From contig CM055738.1 of assembly GCA_029465975.1 (NCBI GenBank), forward strand, positions 5,673,747-5,737,746: DNA of 64,000 bases. Direction: 5' to 3'. The translations under genes were made by a program, and so were the position numbers. The stretch's first letter is position 1. The number at the start of each line of letters is the position of its first letter. The notes below the pieces were generated by a model. The model searched no databases, had not been told where the DNA came from, and saw only the letters and a program-made list of their open reading frames with translations. Origin of the DNA: Dallia pectoralis (taxonomy: Eukaryota; Chordata; Actinopteri; Esociformes; Umbridae). Below, in pieces: positions 12,564 to 24,806 of this stretch.

Positions 12564-13117
12564 TCTCCCTGTACAGCCAATGCCACGCTATCCCATACAG
12601 CACAGATGTTGGGCAACAACAAGTTGGATTGTTTTGAGTGTGACACTAAAAGGCACCAGGGAGACGCAGTTAGACAGTCGTCTATAGATTTCTAGAGCCA
12701 TCGTCTGTGCACTGCGGCTTTGAGGCATCCTGTTTATTTTGGGATAAAGTCCCCAGTCCAAACAAGCATTCCTCGTTTTATCCACAACAGCCTTTTGTGG
12801 GGGTTTTTAAGCATAGAGAACAACAAATATCTTTAAACGGCTGCGAGACATTTATTTCCAAAACAGGTTGTTTGCCACTTTCCGCAGCGATCCTGGTCAC
12901 CAGCACATTGCCGGCTGATCACTCCGTAGTCATACTTGTGGTGACGGGGACAAAGTCATCTTAGGAAAAAACAAACTGTGGCTCCGGCTATGTTTCTAAG
13001 AAGACCACCAGCACTCCGTATCAGCTGAAGAGTTGGTTCACGGAATACAAATGTTAATTTTTTTTACCAGCTAACTGAAAACATAGCTTCACTTACAAAA
13101 CCTGCATGCAATTTGGG

Positions 13118-13206
13118 TTAGGTGTCTAGCTCAAGGTCAGAACAGGTCATTTGTAACCTTGCCCATCGGTTACTGGTCTGATGCTCAACCACTAGGCTAC
13201 ATGGCC
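13118..13206 (-). mobile_element. tRNA-derived SINE relic
   Basis: On the minus strand GTAGCCTAGTGGTTGAGCAT followed by ACCAGTAACCGATGGGCAAG matches the head of tRNA-derived fish SINEs (A box and anticodon region). The B box is degraded. Confidence 0.6.
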
Positions 13207-13419
13207 ACACACAGGGACTGGCCATCTCTTATAGTGGGCCCGTGGTCTTAAATAACAGATTTTAATTATGAACAATGCCTGACACTGTGGACAATACAAA
13301 AAGGTAAATTGCAATGCAGGGCTACGTCTACCTGGGAGAGGAAGATGATTGACCATGTCGCAATGTTTCACAGGGAGCCCATCTACTCTGCAAACTTACA
13401 ATTCAGTGGACTTCCCTCG

Positions 13420-13650
13420 GCCGTCAACGGGCACTGAAGTCGCGCACAAAAGAGCGGGGCCAAATTAGAGGCACAAAGAAGCCCCTGTGGGAGCTTCAGA
13501 GGGAATTAATGAATGCTGAAACACATTCTCACACTGTCAGAGTTTGGCCCCGCCAGCTACTCCACTGCCTTGGCGGCACAATTGCAAATCAATAGGCTTA
13601 TATGATAGCTTCATTCCAAAAGACAATGGCCGGCTGAACAGGCTCATAGA
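13420..13650. promoter_or_regulatory. Candidate conserved non-coding element
   Basis: Complex unique sequence with homeodomain-like cores (GGAATTAATGAATGC; GCAAATCAATAGGC) and no coding frame, sitting among repeats. It has the look of a vertebrate enhancer. This is inference from composition only. Confidence 0.25.
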
Positions 13651-14350
13651 GCTCGTGGGGTGGCGGTGGCGGGGGGGTGTGGGGCGAGGGGTTCAAATGA
13701 GAGTGCGCTTTCTCCATCTTTCATCCCAGAAGTCCATTGGGAGCCATTAAGAAGTTGCTGAACATTCGTAGCAGGGGCGTCTCACTACGTACGCACACAG
13801 CCGAGCATCCCTGGGGTTGGAACACAGTTTAGTGTACACTGGGGAGTGAGTCACACAGGAATTATATCCCAGTACAACTATTTCCAGACCTTCTCACAGC
13901 ACCCAACACACACCCTTAACTTATTATAGTCCATGTGTGTATATGTGTTTGTTAGTGAGCAACACTAAAGCTGCTCCACTGTCCTTACACACCAACAGCC
14001 CTCGAACAGAGTAACAACCAAACTTTCTATACTAAGTTGAATACTATGTTTCTTTAGCGTCTAATCATAACTCCACCAACAGTCATGAAACACTGTTGTC
14101 ATCAACACCAAGCATATCAACAGGCATTTTCCACTAGTTGAATTTTGTAGTAAAATGATAATTGTGCATTCAAAATCGATGCACACACAGAGAGAAATAA
14201 CTAATTAATGTTGTCATTGCGAATATGCAATATGGTTAACCCCAGGGGCTTGTGAATCAGCGCAGGCTGGTGGCATTATAGTGACCGACTCCAGTTAGAA
14301 GTGATCAGTCCGCGTCTCGTCGTGCCTGTCGGGAATCCCGTGCGACTTAC

Positions 14351-14730
14351 CTCTAATCGCATTGCCTGACATGGTCAACTACACTGATGTTGATAGCAGA
14401 CTAAACAGTGATAGGAATCCAGTGGGTCGACCAATATTAAAAACATGATCATTTAACACACACCGATGGGGGGCTAGAATGTATTAACGGGAAAGGGAAA
14501 AAGTTGCAAATGACACATTTAAGTTTGAACTAAGAAATAACGAGAAATGCATATGTTAAAATAGACGCGACTTACCCATGTTTTTTGCTTCCTACAGATT
14601 CCGAAAATGAGAAGTAGGTTGGATGTTGAGTTAACGGGTTGTTGCGTCCGGAGGAGCAGAGCGAACACGCCTGAACTAGTCCACTGAGCTGCTGCTGTGT
14701 CCGAGTTGGAGAGAGGCTGGATGACGTCAC
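14351..14730 (-). promoter_or_regulatory. Possible promoter and 5' exons of an unidentified minus-strand gene
   Basis: A perfect CRE palindrome, TGACGTCA, is at 14722-14729. Reading leftward on the minus strand there follows about 140 bp of mixed CpG-containing sequence, then CATGG|gtaagtc (donor GT 14575-14574). About 200 bp further is a short candidate exon, with acceptor AG at 14402-14401 or 14380-14379, containing ATG at 14372-14370 (MSGNAIR) and a second strong donor, AGAG|gtaagtc, at 14350. Joining the two candidate exons does not give a long frame, so they may be untranslated. No downstream coding exon was recognised in 1-14.3 kb; the gene could leave the window or be non-coding. Confidence 0.3.
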
Positions 14731-14740
14731 CTCTGGAGGA

Positions 14741-14756
14741 TTAGTGTGTGTGCGTG

Positions 14757-14796
<40 letters not shown>

Positions 14797-14822
14797 CGTG
14801 CGTGCGCGCGTGTGTGCGTGTG
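14741..14822. repeat. TG/CG microsatellite
   Basis: (TG)n with GTGCGTGCGTGCGCGCG interruptions, just upstream of the CRE-bearing candidate promoter; alternating purine-pyrimidine. Confidence 0.95.
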
Positions 14823-15087
14823 AGCTTGGGAAGATGTGTGTAGATCTGGATCTACAACTGATAGAAGTTAAATCATTTCCCATATTCATATGTTGTCTTC
14901 CATATGACAGACCAATTAGCATATTAGCCTCTTAGCTTAGCTTTGATCTTCCATTTATGGTTTGCATGAAGACAGGACTTGTATACTAGTCTACATTCTC
15001 CAGAAAATGTCTTTGTGTTAAATAGTTTTTGGTAATTAAAAGAAAATTGTATTTAAAGCTTTTAAAGATAAAGATATGTGGTGATCC

Positions 15088-15615
15088 AGGTTTTGCGCTG
15101 CATGGTGAGACAGGTTTAGCGCTGCATGGTGAGACAGGTTTAATGCTACATGGTGAGACAGATTTAATGCTACATGGTGAGACAGGTTTAGCGCTGCTTG
15201 GTGAGACAGGTTTAGCGCTGCATGGTGAGACAGGATTAATGCTACATGGTGAGACAGGTTTAGCGCTGCTTGGTGAGACAGGTTTAGCGCTGCTTGGTGA
15301 GACAAGTTTAATGCTACATGGTGAGACAGGTTTAGCGCTGCATGGTGAGACAGGTTTAGCGCTGCATGGTGAGACAGGTTTAGCGCTGCATGGTAAGACA
15401 GGTTTAGCACTGCATGGTGAGACAGGTTTAGCACTGCATGGTGAGACAGGTTTAGTGCTGCATGGTGAGACAGGTTTAGCGCTGCATGGTGAGACAAGTT
15501 TAATGCTACATGGTGAGACAGGTTTAGCGCTGCATGGTGAGACAGGTTTAATGCTACATGGTGAGACAGGTTTAGCGCTGCTTGGAGAGACAGATTTAGC
15601 TCTGCACGGTGAGAT
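15088..15615. repeat. 24-bp minisatellite, about 22 units of two types
   Basis: Each unit contains GGTGAGACAGGTTTA followed by either GCGCTGCAT or ATGCTACAT; the two types are interspersed. Confidence 0.97.
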
Positions 15616-15619
15616 TATC

Positions 15620-18375
15620 ACGTATACCCAGACGATCCTGGTAATCCAATGTTTTGTATATGGTGTTAATTTATGAGGTCAGACTGCCCTGTCTTTTTCA
15701 ACAACAAGGCACCGATGGTCAGAGTTAAACCCTGCACACATGCCCAGTCAGTCAAGGAATAAAACTCAATATACTGCACTTGAAAACGTAACGCCAAAAC
15801 ACCTCTGAAGAATAAAACATTGGTTGGGAAAGTGATGTCTTTCTATTGTATTTCTATGATCTGTCTACTGTATTTTGTTTATTGACTGTGTTTCCATTCA
15901 CATCAAGCCACTGGGTTGAACTCCAGTCCCTCTGGTTCTCGGTGAACAGGGACCGTTGTGGGGAAACTCAATGCCAATCACCATCGATCCAATGCCTCGG
16001 CCTCCGGCATCCAGAGAGTCCTCTGTGCTTCCAGTCACAGTCTTTTCACTCTCGGCCAAATGGCCAACTCTCAATGATCCGCTTCACGGTCAAGCGTACT
16101 TCCGCCCTACAGGGCAAGGACAACAGACAGAGATGGACGGCTTATTTGACGGAGATGGTTACCAGCTTTGTTTCACGGGGATACCGGGACAACATATTGT
16201 TAACTGTATTTTAGAGGAAAGGAACAACAGTCTTTTAGAATGTAAACTGAACTGTTTTCCACTAAAAATATTGACAGGATACATAAATACATGATAGATA
16301 ATTACCAGAGCATCTGGAGTAAACAATGATACAGGAAACCCTATTGTTTTATAGTAAAACCAGATTGACTGTGTCTTTACCACTGTGTTGCTCTGACTAG
16401 AAAATAACGTACAGTAACGGTTTGATTAGTATTAGTGTCAACAATGGCGTAATCAGTGAGGTGAATCTGTCTGTCTTAATTCTTTACTAAGTCCAATTAT
16501 AAGGATAAATCAGGTTTTCAGGTAAACACACATCTTCAACCTTGCTTTCATCCCTTAAAACTAATCTAGAAAGGTCTCTCAAGCATTTCCTTTCATGCTT
16601 GCTACTTTATGTTTCTCTGTGTGTTCTACATTTGTCTAAGGGCTTGTTTACACTACGAGAGAGAGAATAAAGCTATCGATATCTGCAAGGTCACACAACA
16701 AAGTAATCGAACATCTCGAGTCTTCTTCTAAATATGTGCTGGAAAGTGCTGCTTAACGTTAACAAGTCCGCCGTACATAAAGTGCCCGGAGCCAATCTGA
16801 TGGTACAGTTGATCGGAATCTGACCAAGACAGACTGTCAGTAGATCAGCTGAAGGACAGAGTGGCTGTTGTCCTCCAGAACGTCAGACAGCTGTTGATTT
16901 TGTGGCGAGGGCCTGCTGGTAGGACTCAAATGCAAGGACACGACCCATATCAGAATTACCTGACGCTGCCTCTAGTCAATACTGACATTAAACCAATGCC
17001 TGATTTTTGAATGTAATCCTTGGCAAGTGAATGTTAGCCTATATTACAGGTTCACTACTCTGGTTTGACAAAGGCAGACAGTTTAATTGTGTTCAAGTCC
17101 TTCGTTTTCTGACCAGCACCAGCTCCAATTATCACTTCCTGTGTATTTTCTTTGTAGTAACCCATTTGTTGACTGTGGTTTATTGGTGAACCTGTGTGAC
17201 TTGTGAGACTAAAATATGCAGCTTGTGGATAATGAGGAGAGAGGGAGAAACAGGGGAACTGAAGGTGCCAGTTTGCATAGCAGGATATTTGAGTAGTTCT
17301 TCACTCTATAGAGATGAGGAAATACCTTTTCATTTTGCCTTCCAAAAACTTTTCTCTGGAGTTCGACAGCAAATTGTATCACGTGCGTATCTGTAACCGC
17401 GTCGTACACATTTGAGGTTCAACTTAAAATGTGTGTTCAATCTACGTGCTTCGTTGAAGAACAGTCCCACTGTAATTAACAATATAATGCTATTCATGTA
17501 TCATCTGTATTCAGAACTTAGTACAGTAAAGGAGAATAGGGCAAAATCAACGCGCTTCAATTTTTGAACAACATAAGAATAGATGTCCCCCTATGGTTCT
17601 GTCGATCACTGACTCCTCCTAACTTGACGTTGTGAGAAAAGCGTTCGCTCTACCAAACATTCCTCTCACAATCGCAGATCTCAAGAATCTAGCAGTTTGC
17701 CAAACGGAGACTCCATCTGAATATAAATGAGGAGAAAAACCTTTGGTTTTGGGGCCGACATCTGAGAGAAATAGCAGCTTTAAAACCTCCACAGTATCCA
17801 GAGGTTTACAGAAATCAGACGGTGCCACATCCAACTGATTGTCGATTCCCTTAAGTAGAGAGAGGTTCCTGTTAAACGTCAAAGCGACATTTTGTGGGCG
17901 GGTCTTCACGAACAATAACAATCCGGGCTGCTTAGCATGCGGGAGAGCACAGTGGGGCTGAAAGGAAAAGGCCCGGGACCAAGTTGCCATGCAAACACTT
18001 GTCTCATCGGCCAGGTTGGTGGTCCATGCAGTTCATCTGTCTTCATGTCTCTTAGTGGAACACCATAAAAATGCCAGCAATATTCAAACTGGTGCATAAC
18101 CTTGTAGACTGTTAGCATTACATGACTAAGTATTTTCTTGTCGTTAATTGTGTGAAGTTGTGTTTTCGTATGTTTACACTGACCATATGTTATTAGGTTG
18201 GCGTCGTGGAGACGTGATCTGTCGTCATATGTATTGTTCTGGGTAAACCCGCCTACATCCTGTATTCTACTTCCTGTTAGCTGCAGTAAAGTTGGTTTAC
18301 GGCCATCTTGTTTACAAGGAAGTCATTGGAACGTTCACCTATGGACATCTGCACAATTCCTGAATTGCCTCCTGG
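15620..18375. other. No gene recognised
   Basis: Unique sequence. Frames at 15846-16294 and 17619-17990 lack family features. No splice-bounded coding exon identified. Confidence 0.6.
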
Positions 18376-18379
18376 AATG

Positions 18380-18729
18380 TGGGAATACAGAACCCACTGG
18401 ATGGGAATACTGCCTCTCTGGGCAGGAATACTGCCTCCACTGGGCAGGAATACTGCCTCCACTGGACGGAAATACTGCCTCCACTGGACGGGAATACAGT
18501 CCCCACTGGGCGGGAATACAGTCCCCACTGGACGGGAATGCTGCCTCCACAGGACTGGAATACAGTCCCCACAGGAAAGGGAATACAGTCCCCACTGGAT
18601 GGGAATAGTGCCTCCTTGGCACTATTCCCATCCAGTGGGGACAGTGCCAAGGAGGCACTATTCCCATCCAGTGGAGGCACTATTCCAGGAGGCACTGTCC
18701 CCACTGGATGGGAATAGTGCCTCCTTGGA
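18380..18729. repeat. 22-bp repeat array with inverted units and perfect hairpins
   Basis: About 10 direct units (GGAATACTGCCTCCACTGGG and an ACAGTCCCC variant) lead into 18590-18729, where units switch orientation. 18590-18612 is perfectly inverted at 18618-18640 (23-bp arms, 5-nt loop); 18592-18622 is perfectly inverted at 18644-18674 (31-bp arms). Confidence 0.9.
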
Positions 18730-21160
18730 CAGATGAACTGCATCCCTAGAATCCAGTTGACATTAAATAACCTCTGTGTCCATTATACAATTTGAGTGTG
18801 CAAATATTCAGAATGACTCAGTAATATATATATATATTTCAATTAAGTTTGTTTTAATCTCTTCCATCTCTGTGTAAATCAACTAGCCGTTTCAACAACC
18901 GCAGATGTTCCTACGTTCTGCAATGAGTCAGGCCATCGCGATGAAGTAAGTGCGGATAAATAACTTTCATATCTGACGTATTTTGCTGCCCTTATCATAT
19001 TTCAAAAACAATTCCATTCGCTTATGATTTTCCCCTCAGTTTTACTATTGGGAGGAGGGCTGGCTGAAAACTGCCATGGGAAAACAAGAGCTAACCTTGA
19101 CAAGTGCTGTCATCCTAGCATACACGACTGCCAGGACGACTTTCACTCAGACAATATATATCCTGTTGACCCTTTCTAGATTGATTCTATATGACTTGTC
19201 ATCACGTGAGTTTATAAGCAACACGCTACAACTGCCAGTGGATAAGAAAAAACAGTTTAATTGCTTCTGAGCAAATGTGAGTTTGTCGTTAAATCACCAC
19301 AGGAAGTAGCTGTCGGGTAGCTAATTCCAACGTATCGCACGTTACTTCGATCCATAACTTTATGGAAAATTTAATGTAATGACTAAGTACAACAAAGGCA
19401 ATTAATGTTCATATGAAGACAAAAGATGACAAAAGACAGAAAACTATGAAGGGATAGAAAAAAGTTTTAGTTGGTTCGTTTTGCCCAAAATGTCACTATA
19501 AGAAAGCCTTGTTTCTGAAGAGGACAACATAAGAGTCCCGGAAGTCTGAACATCTGTTTTAACATTCTAGAAGGTCTTGGGGGGAAAAGAGGTTTCATTG
19601 CCATCTAAAAACCAGAAATAGGGGAGCCATTTTGTTTACCATGCACCACAACATGCGATCAAAAGAACAGTGTTGTCTCTCCCACAAGGATCCCACATTG
19701 TCGTAAAAACTAAATCTAGCTCCTAAGATGAAAACATTTAAAACCAACAGACAACCGTCTGTTAGGAGCATGACTGTATTGTCTCTGCTTCAGGCATTAT
19801 GTTATGTGACTAGTCGTTCGTCATCGCTCTAAATGCCAGTTTGTCCTAGTTAGTCTTTAAATACTGCTGACACTAAAATGCCGTAGACTTTATTGAGTGT
19901 CAAGTCTCCGTGTTTTTCTCACATCTGCCTAAGTAATGTACTGTATGAAATGTATTTTAGTCACTTAAGTTCAGTAGGACTAAACAGGCTAATACACGTA
20001 TCCTAAAACAGAAGCTGTCTTTTGACATGAGAGCATCTTTACAATGGACCATATTAAAGTAATTAGAAGTCGGGGGCTTGGCCAATATTGCTATTGTAAA
20101 TGATCTAATAGTGTACCCACGGTATGCAGTGTCATTAAAGCCAGCTTTTAGTAATAAATAGTTCAGAATCAGAAGACACGGTGTACTAGTTAAACTGCAT
20201 TATCGCTGTACAGAGATGTGCTGAGTATGTCCAATAAGATTTAATAGGCTTAAATCGTTTGTATACAAGAGACGCCTATGACCGGTGACTAAGCTGAACG
20301 TCACAGTAATCTTCCCTGTTTAGGACAGACAAATGCGAATGACTGTTATGAGAAAGTACTGACTTAACTTTACCATAAACAGCCCTTGGGCATAAACATG
20401 ATGTAAGCTTTTTTCCTATGGTCCAGGAAACATAATGTGCCTGACAAGAACAAGAACCGAGTTTTACTCTACATGAGATGACCATATGTTATCTATTTAT
20501 CTCTGGACACCACTCATCCTACAGATGTCACGGTTCTGTCAACGGTCTGACCTGTGGTGCCGTGCAAACTACATCAGCGTTTTCAGAAAGACATTCCCAG
20601 GGCCTGAATGTAATCAAACTGACGGTCATTTTGGTTACTGATAGAACAGTCCGAAAATTCAAGAACGTATAGTCCTCAACAAGAGCTTGTTGCTTTGTTT
20701 AACTGCCCTGATTTTGACACCACCATAATGACCGTCTCAGACGGACGTAAAACGTTCGGTTGAGTCATCAGGCATGTCAAGAGCCACAAGGGCCACAAGA
20801 TGACACCCAGTCCCCCTGACTACGGTGCTCAGCTGTAGCTAGCCGAATCTGCATCACAGTCCGACTAATGACTGAGGCAATTCATCCCGACCACACAACA
20901 CTGTCGTTTGTTGTGATACGTAGCGAAAAAAAGATGATCTGTTCCAGTTTTAAACTGGTCCCGGATGTGCGTTGAGGAATGAAGTGCCGCGGATATCTGA
21001 ATGCTCTTTGTGATATGTTCTCCATGGAACCGAGAGACATCGCGTTCTGAGGAACGTCGTGCGACAGACGGCCTTACAAAAAACAGTCAAAACGGACAGT
21101 TGTGGATGGGGTTTGCTGAACTGTTGTGTTGAGAGGTGCCCTGTTTGTGTGTATCAGTGC
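18730..21160. other. No gene recognised
   Basis: AT-rich unique sequence with only short frames. Confidence 0.65.
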
Positions 21161-21164
21161 GGCG

Positions 21165-21329
21165 TGTGTGTGTGTCTGTGTGAGTGTGTGTGTGTGTCTG
21201 TGTGTATGTGTGTGTGTGTGTGTGTGTGTGTCTGTGTCTGTGTCTGTGTGTGTGTGTCTGTGTGTCTGTGTCTGTGTCTGTGTGTGTGTCTGAGTCTGTG
21301 TGTGTGTCTGTGTGAGTGTGTGTGTCTGT

Positions 21330-21420
<91 letters not shown>

Positions 21421-21483
21421 TGTGTCTGTGTCTGTGTGTGTGTCTGAGTCTGTGTGTGTGTCTGTGTGAGTGTGTGTGTCTGT

Positions 21484-21524
<41 letters not shown>

Positions 21525-21590
21525 TGTGTCTGTGTCTGTGTCTGAGTCTGTGTGTGTGTTTGTGTGTGGGTGTGTGTGAGAGAGAGAGAG
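21165..21590. repeat. TG microsatellite with internal duplicated block
   Basis: TG with CTGTGTCTGTGTC interruptions. The interruption pattern at about 21229-21340 recurs at about 21417-21520. Confidence 0.95.
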
Positions 21591-21856
21591 GCAGAACTGA
21601 ACAGAGCTAATGTAATTTATCACGCCTGCGGCCCCAGGAGAGAGGACCTTCAGAGACATCTCCACTGTTGGGAACTGGGGAGTAAAGGAGGTCATGTGTT
21701 GGAGGCCCACAGATTGGGGGGGTAAGGGAGGGGGGGTAGAGAGCTATGTGTTCTCCCCCCGGGGATGGAAATGAGCAACGCAACATATTTGTGAAGCAAA
21801 AGTACAAACAGTGAGATTATGCTGAAAATCTGAGTGTCTGTGGCTGCCGGGATAAC

Positions 21857-22080
21857 ATGAACACAACGTGAACACAACATGAACACAACGTAAGCACAAC
21901 ATGAGCGCAACGTGAACACAACATGAGCGCAACGTGAACACAACATGAGCGCAACGTGAACACAACATGAGCGCAACGTGAACACAACATGAGCGCAACG
22001 TGAACACAACATGAGCGCAACGTGAACACAACATGAGCGCAATGTGAACACAACATGAGCACAATGTGAACACAATGTGA
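21857..22080. repeat. 22-bp minisatellite, about 10 units
   Basis: The unit contains GAACACAACATGAGCGCAAC then GT. It abuts the next array. Confidence 0.95.
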
Positions 22081-22081
22081 A

Positions 22082-22546
22082 CCTGTGGCATCTACTGCCT
22101 CTGATTTGTGACAGAGACCTAGCCCTGTGGAATTTATTGACTCTGAATTATGACAGAGGGCTAGCCCTTTGGCATCTACTGTCTCTGATTTGTGACAGAG
22201 GCTTAGCCCTTTGGCATCTACTGCCTCTGATTTGTGACAGAGACCTAGCCCTGTGGCATCTACTGCCTCTGATTTGTGACAGAGGCCTAGCCCTGTGGAA
22301 TTTATTGACTCTGAATTATGACAGAGGCCTAGCCCTGTGGCATCTACTGTCACTGATTTATGACAGAGACCTAGCCCTGTGGAATTTATTGACTCTGATT
22401 TATGACAGAGACCTAGCCCTGTGGAATTTATTGACTCTGAATTATGACAGAGGCCTAGCCCTGTGGCATCTACTGTCTCTGATTTGTGACAGAGGCCTAG
22501 CCCTGTGGCATCTACTGCCTCTGATTTGTGACAGAGGCCTAGCCTG
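22082..22546. repeat. 42-bp minisatellite, 11 units
   Basis: Contains TGTGACAGAGGCCTAGCCCT and GGCATCTACTG or GGAATTTATTGA; two unit types alternate irregularly. Confidence 0.95.
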
Positions 22547-22637
22547 TGTCACTGCAGCTCACCAAATCTCACTGATACTGACGCAGGCCCAACATAAAGA
22601 AGGCATTTATCCAGTAGAGTCGTAGAGTCAACAGAGT

Positions 22638-23110
22638 TAATGGTCAACTGGGAGGGCAGTTCATGGTCAACTGGGAGGGCAGTTCATGGTCTACTGGGAG
22701 GGCAGTTCATGGTCAACTGGGAGGGCAGTTCATAGTCAACTGGGAGGGCAGTTCATGGTCTACTGGGAGGGCAGTTCATGGTCAACTGGGAGGGCAGTTC
22801 ATAGTCAACTGGGAGGGCAGTTCATGGTCAACTGGGAGGGCAGTTCATGGTCAACTGGGAGGGCAGTTCATGGTCAACTGGGAGGGCAGTTCATGGTCAA
22901 CTGGGAGGGCAGTTCATGGTCAACTGGGAGGGCAGTTCATGGTCTACTGGGAGGGCAGTTCATGGTCAACTGGGAGGGCAGTTCATGGTCAACTGGGAGG
23001 GCAGTTCATGGTCAACTGGGAGGGCAGTTCATGGTCAACTGGGAGGGCAGTTCATGGTCAACTGGGAGGGCAGTTCATGGTCAACTGGGAGGGCAGTTCA
23101 TGGTCTACTG
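22638..23110. repeat. 23-bp minisatellite, about 20 units
   Basis: The unit contains CAACTGGGAGGGCAGTTCAT then GGT; very homogeneous, with CAAC/CTAC and ATGG/ATAG variants. Confidence 0.97.
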
Positions 23111-23114
23111 GCCA

Positions 23115-24800
23115 GGAAAGTCTATGCCTCATATGTATGTCAGGCCCTGAGTAAAACTGAGAGATGTAAGGGCCTTGAACATAGAACATGAAAGCTTATG
23201 TGTATTAACTCATGATTTTACAATACATTTCTTTCACCAATGATTCTTTGACTTACTTTTATGAAGGTGGAGCTTGGTTGAGACGTGAGTGGGATATTTA
23301 CGTGTCTGTCTGACAGTCAGCGGTGTTCCAGATGTACGTGTTCCCAACCCTTGTCGGAATGTGGCTTTTCTGTTACCCAGATCTGATTGGTCCCTCATTT
23401 CTGCTTCACACAACAAGCTTGTGTGACAACCAGAACATTTATGGAACGTGAAAATTGTCATGCGTCCAGCCATTCTTTTCATTTTTACCGCAATAATCCT
23501 TCGTGCCTTAGAAGTGGGGGAGAAGGTCATTAAAACGTTTTTTATGAACCTACCCTCAAGGTCAGTCAAGAATCACCGCCTGGAATACGGTAACGTGTCA
23601 AGATGTGAATACACCATATTACTACAGAAAATGTAAAAGCAAAGGTCAGGACAGAAAAAAAGTGTTTTCAATCTGAGCAAGTTACAAGCCCTTCACAGGG
23701 TAAAACTGGTTTATTTTACGTAAGTGTGTACTGCCATCTAGTGGTTCATAAAAATTTTGTGAATTATTAATAGATACAATGTCTAATATTTGCATAGCTC
23801 ATTTGCATGACAAATCCATGGCCATAATATCTGATGAACCCACTTTCAAACCGCTTAGAGCGAACAGTGAGTCGAGACACTTGATGCGACACTCTCTGTG
23901 TATTTAAGTGTAGGCCTAAATATAATTTTCTTGCCATTACAGCTCAGTGAAATTTGCTGTGAATGTACACGTAAGCTTCAAGCTATCCTCACGAACACAC
24001 TAGCACAGACGCCAACATAGCTGCTGTGAGAAAATACAAAGTATTACTGTAATTGAAATACCATTGTACTAGGCCAACAAATGAAACAAATGATCAGCCA
24101 ACACAATGTGTGTCCCATGCTGACTAGATAACAGACGCCCGTCTGCACGTTTAGAGGTGAACATTTGTGGCCAGTAGGTTAGTGTCTCTTTGGTTGATGT
24201 CGGGCGAAGTGGGTGGAGTTACTTTCTGTTAGGCCCTGCCCATGCTTCTAATTGGACAGGGCCACCACAGTGTCATTGGAGCCCCTGTTTCAGACCCAAG
24301 TATTTACACTGCTATAAAATTGTGCCACGGCAGTATGCTCATGTAATTGTGTTTTATGATAGGTAGTTTTATTCCAAAATGTAAATTTGTCTCGAGCTTT
24401 CTAAAAGCGTTTCATACTTAGTAATGCTGTTTTGCACTTCACGGCCACCGTACTTTCGTCTTCGTAAATCCTTTCTACTTCTAAGGAATGCGCTGACTAA
24501 ATGGTCCTTCTGTCCCATTTAAGCGTAGAGAACACGAGCCCATGGATGACACCTCTTTATTAGGCTCATAGCCGTCCTTGCCCATATTATTTCTCCTTGT
24601 TGTGTTGCAGACGAAGCAGCTGACAATACCTGACTGCCACTCCACTGACCCCCCCCATTATTTTTTCCGGTCCATGTCCATCAGGTCACGCTTTTGACTT
24701 AGATTATGTTTTTTGGTCTCTTGACACAGCCCAGATGCATCTGCAATTTTTTCCAATGTGCACTGTTAAAATGTTAACGCAGCGCAGCCTCCATTCAGAG
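23115..24800. other. No gene recognised
   Basis: Unique sequence, short frames only (longest 111 codons at 23234-23569, minus, no recognised motif). Confidence 0.6.
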
Positions 24801-24806
24801 CATAGT

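Noticed and set aside
14351..14576. Calling the 14.3-14.7 kb exons gls from mammalian synteny
   Set aside because: No GLS-like coding sequence is visible and the first exon of GLS is normally long and coding; the gene is left unnamed.
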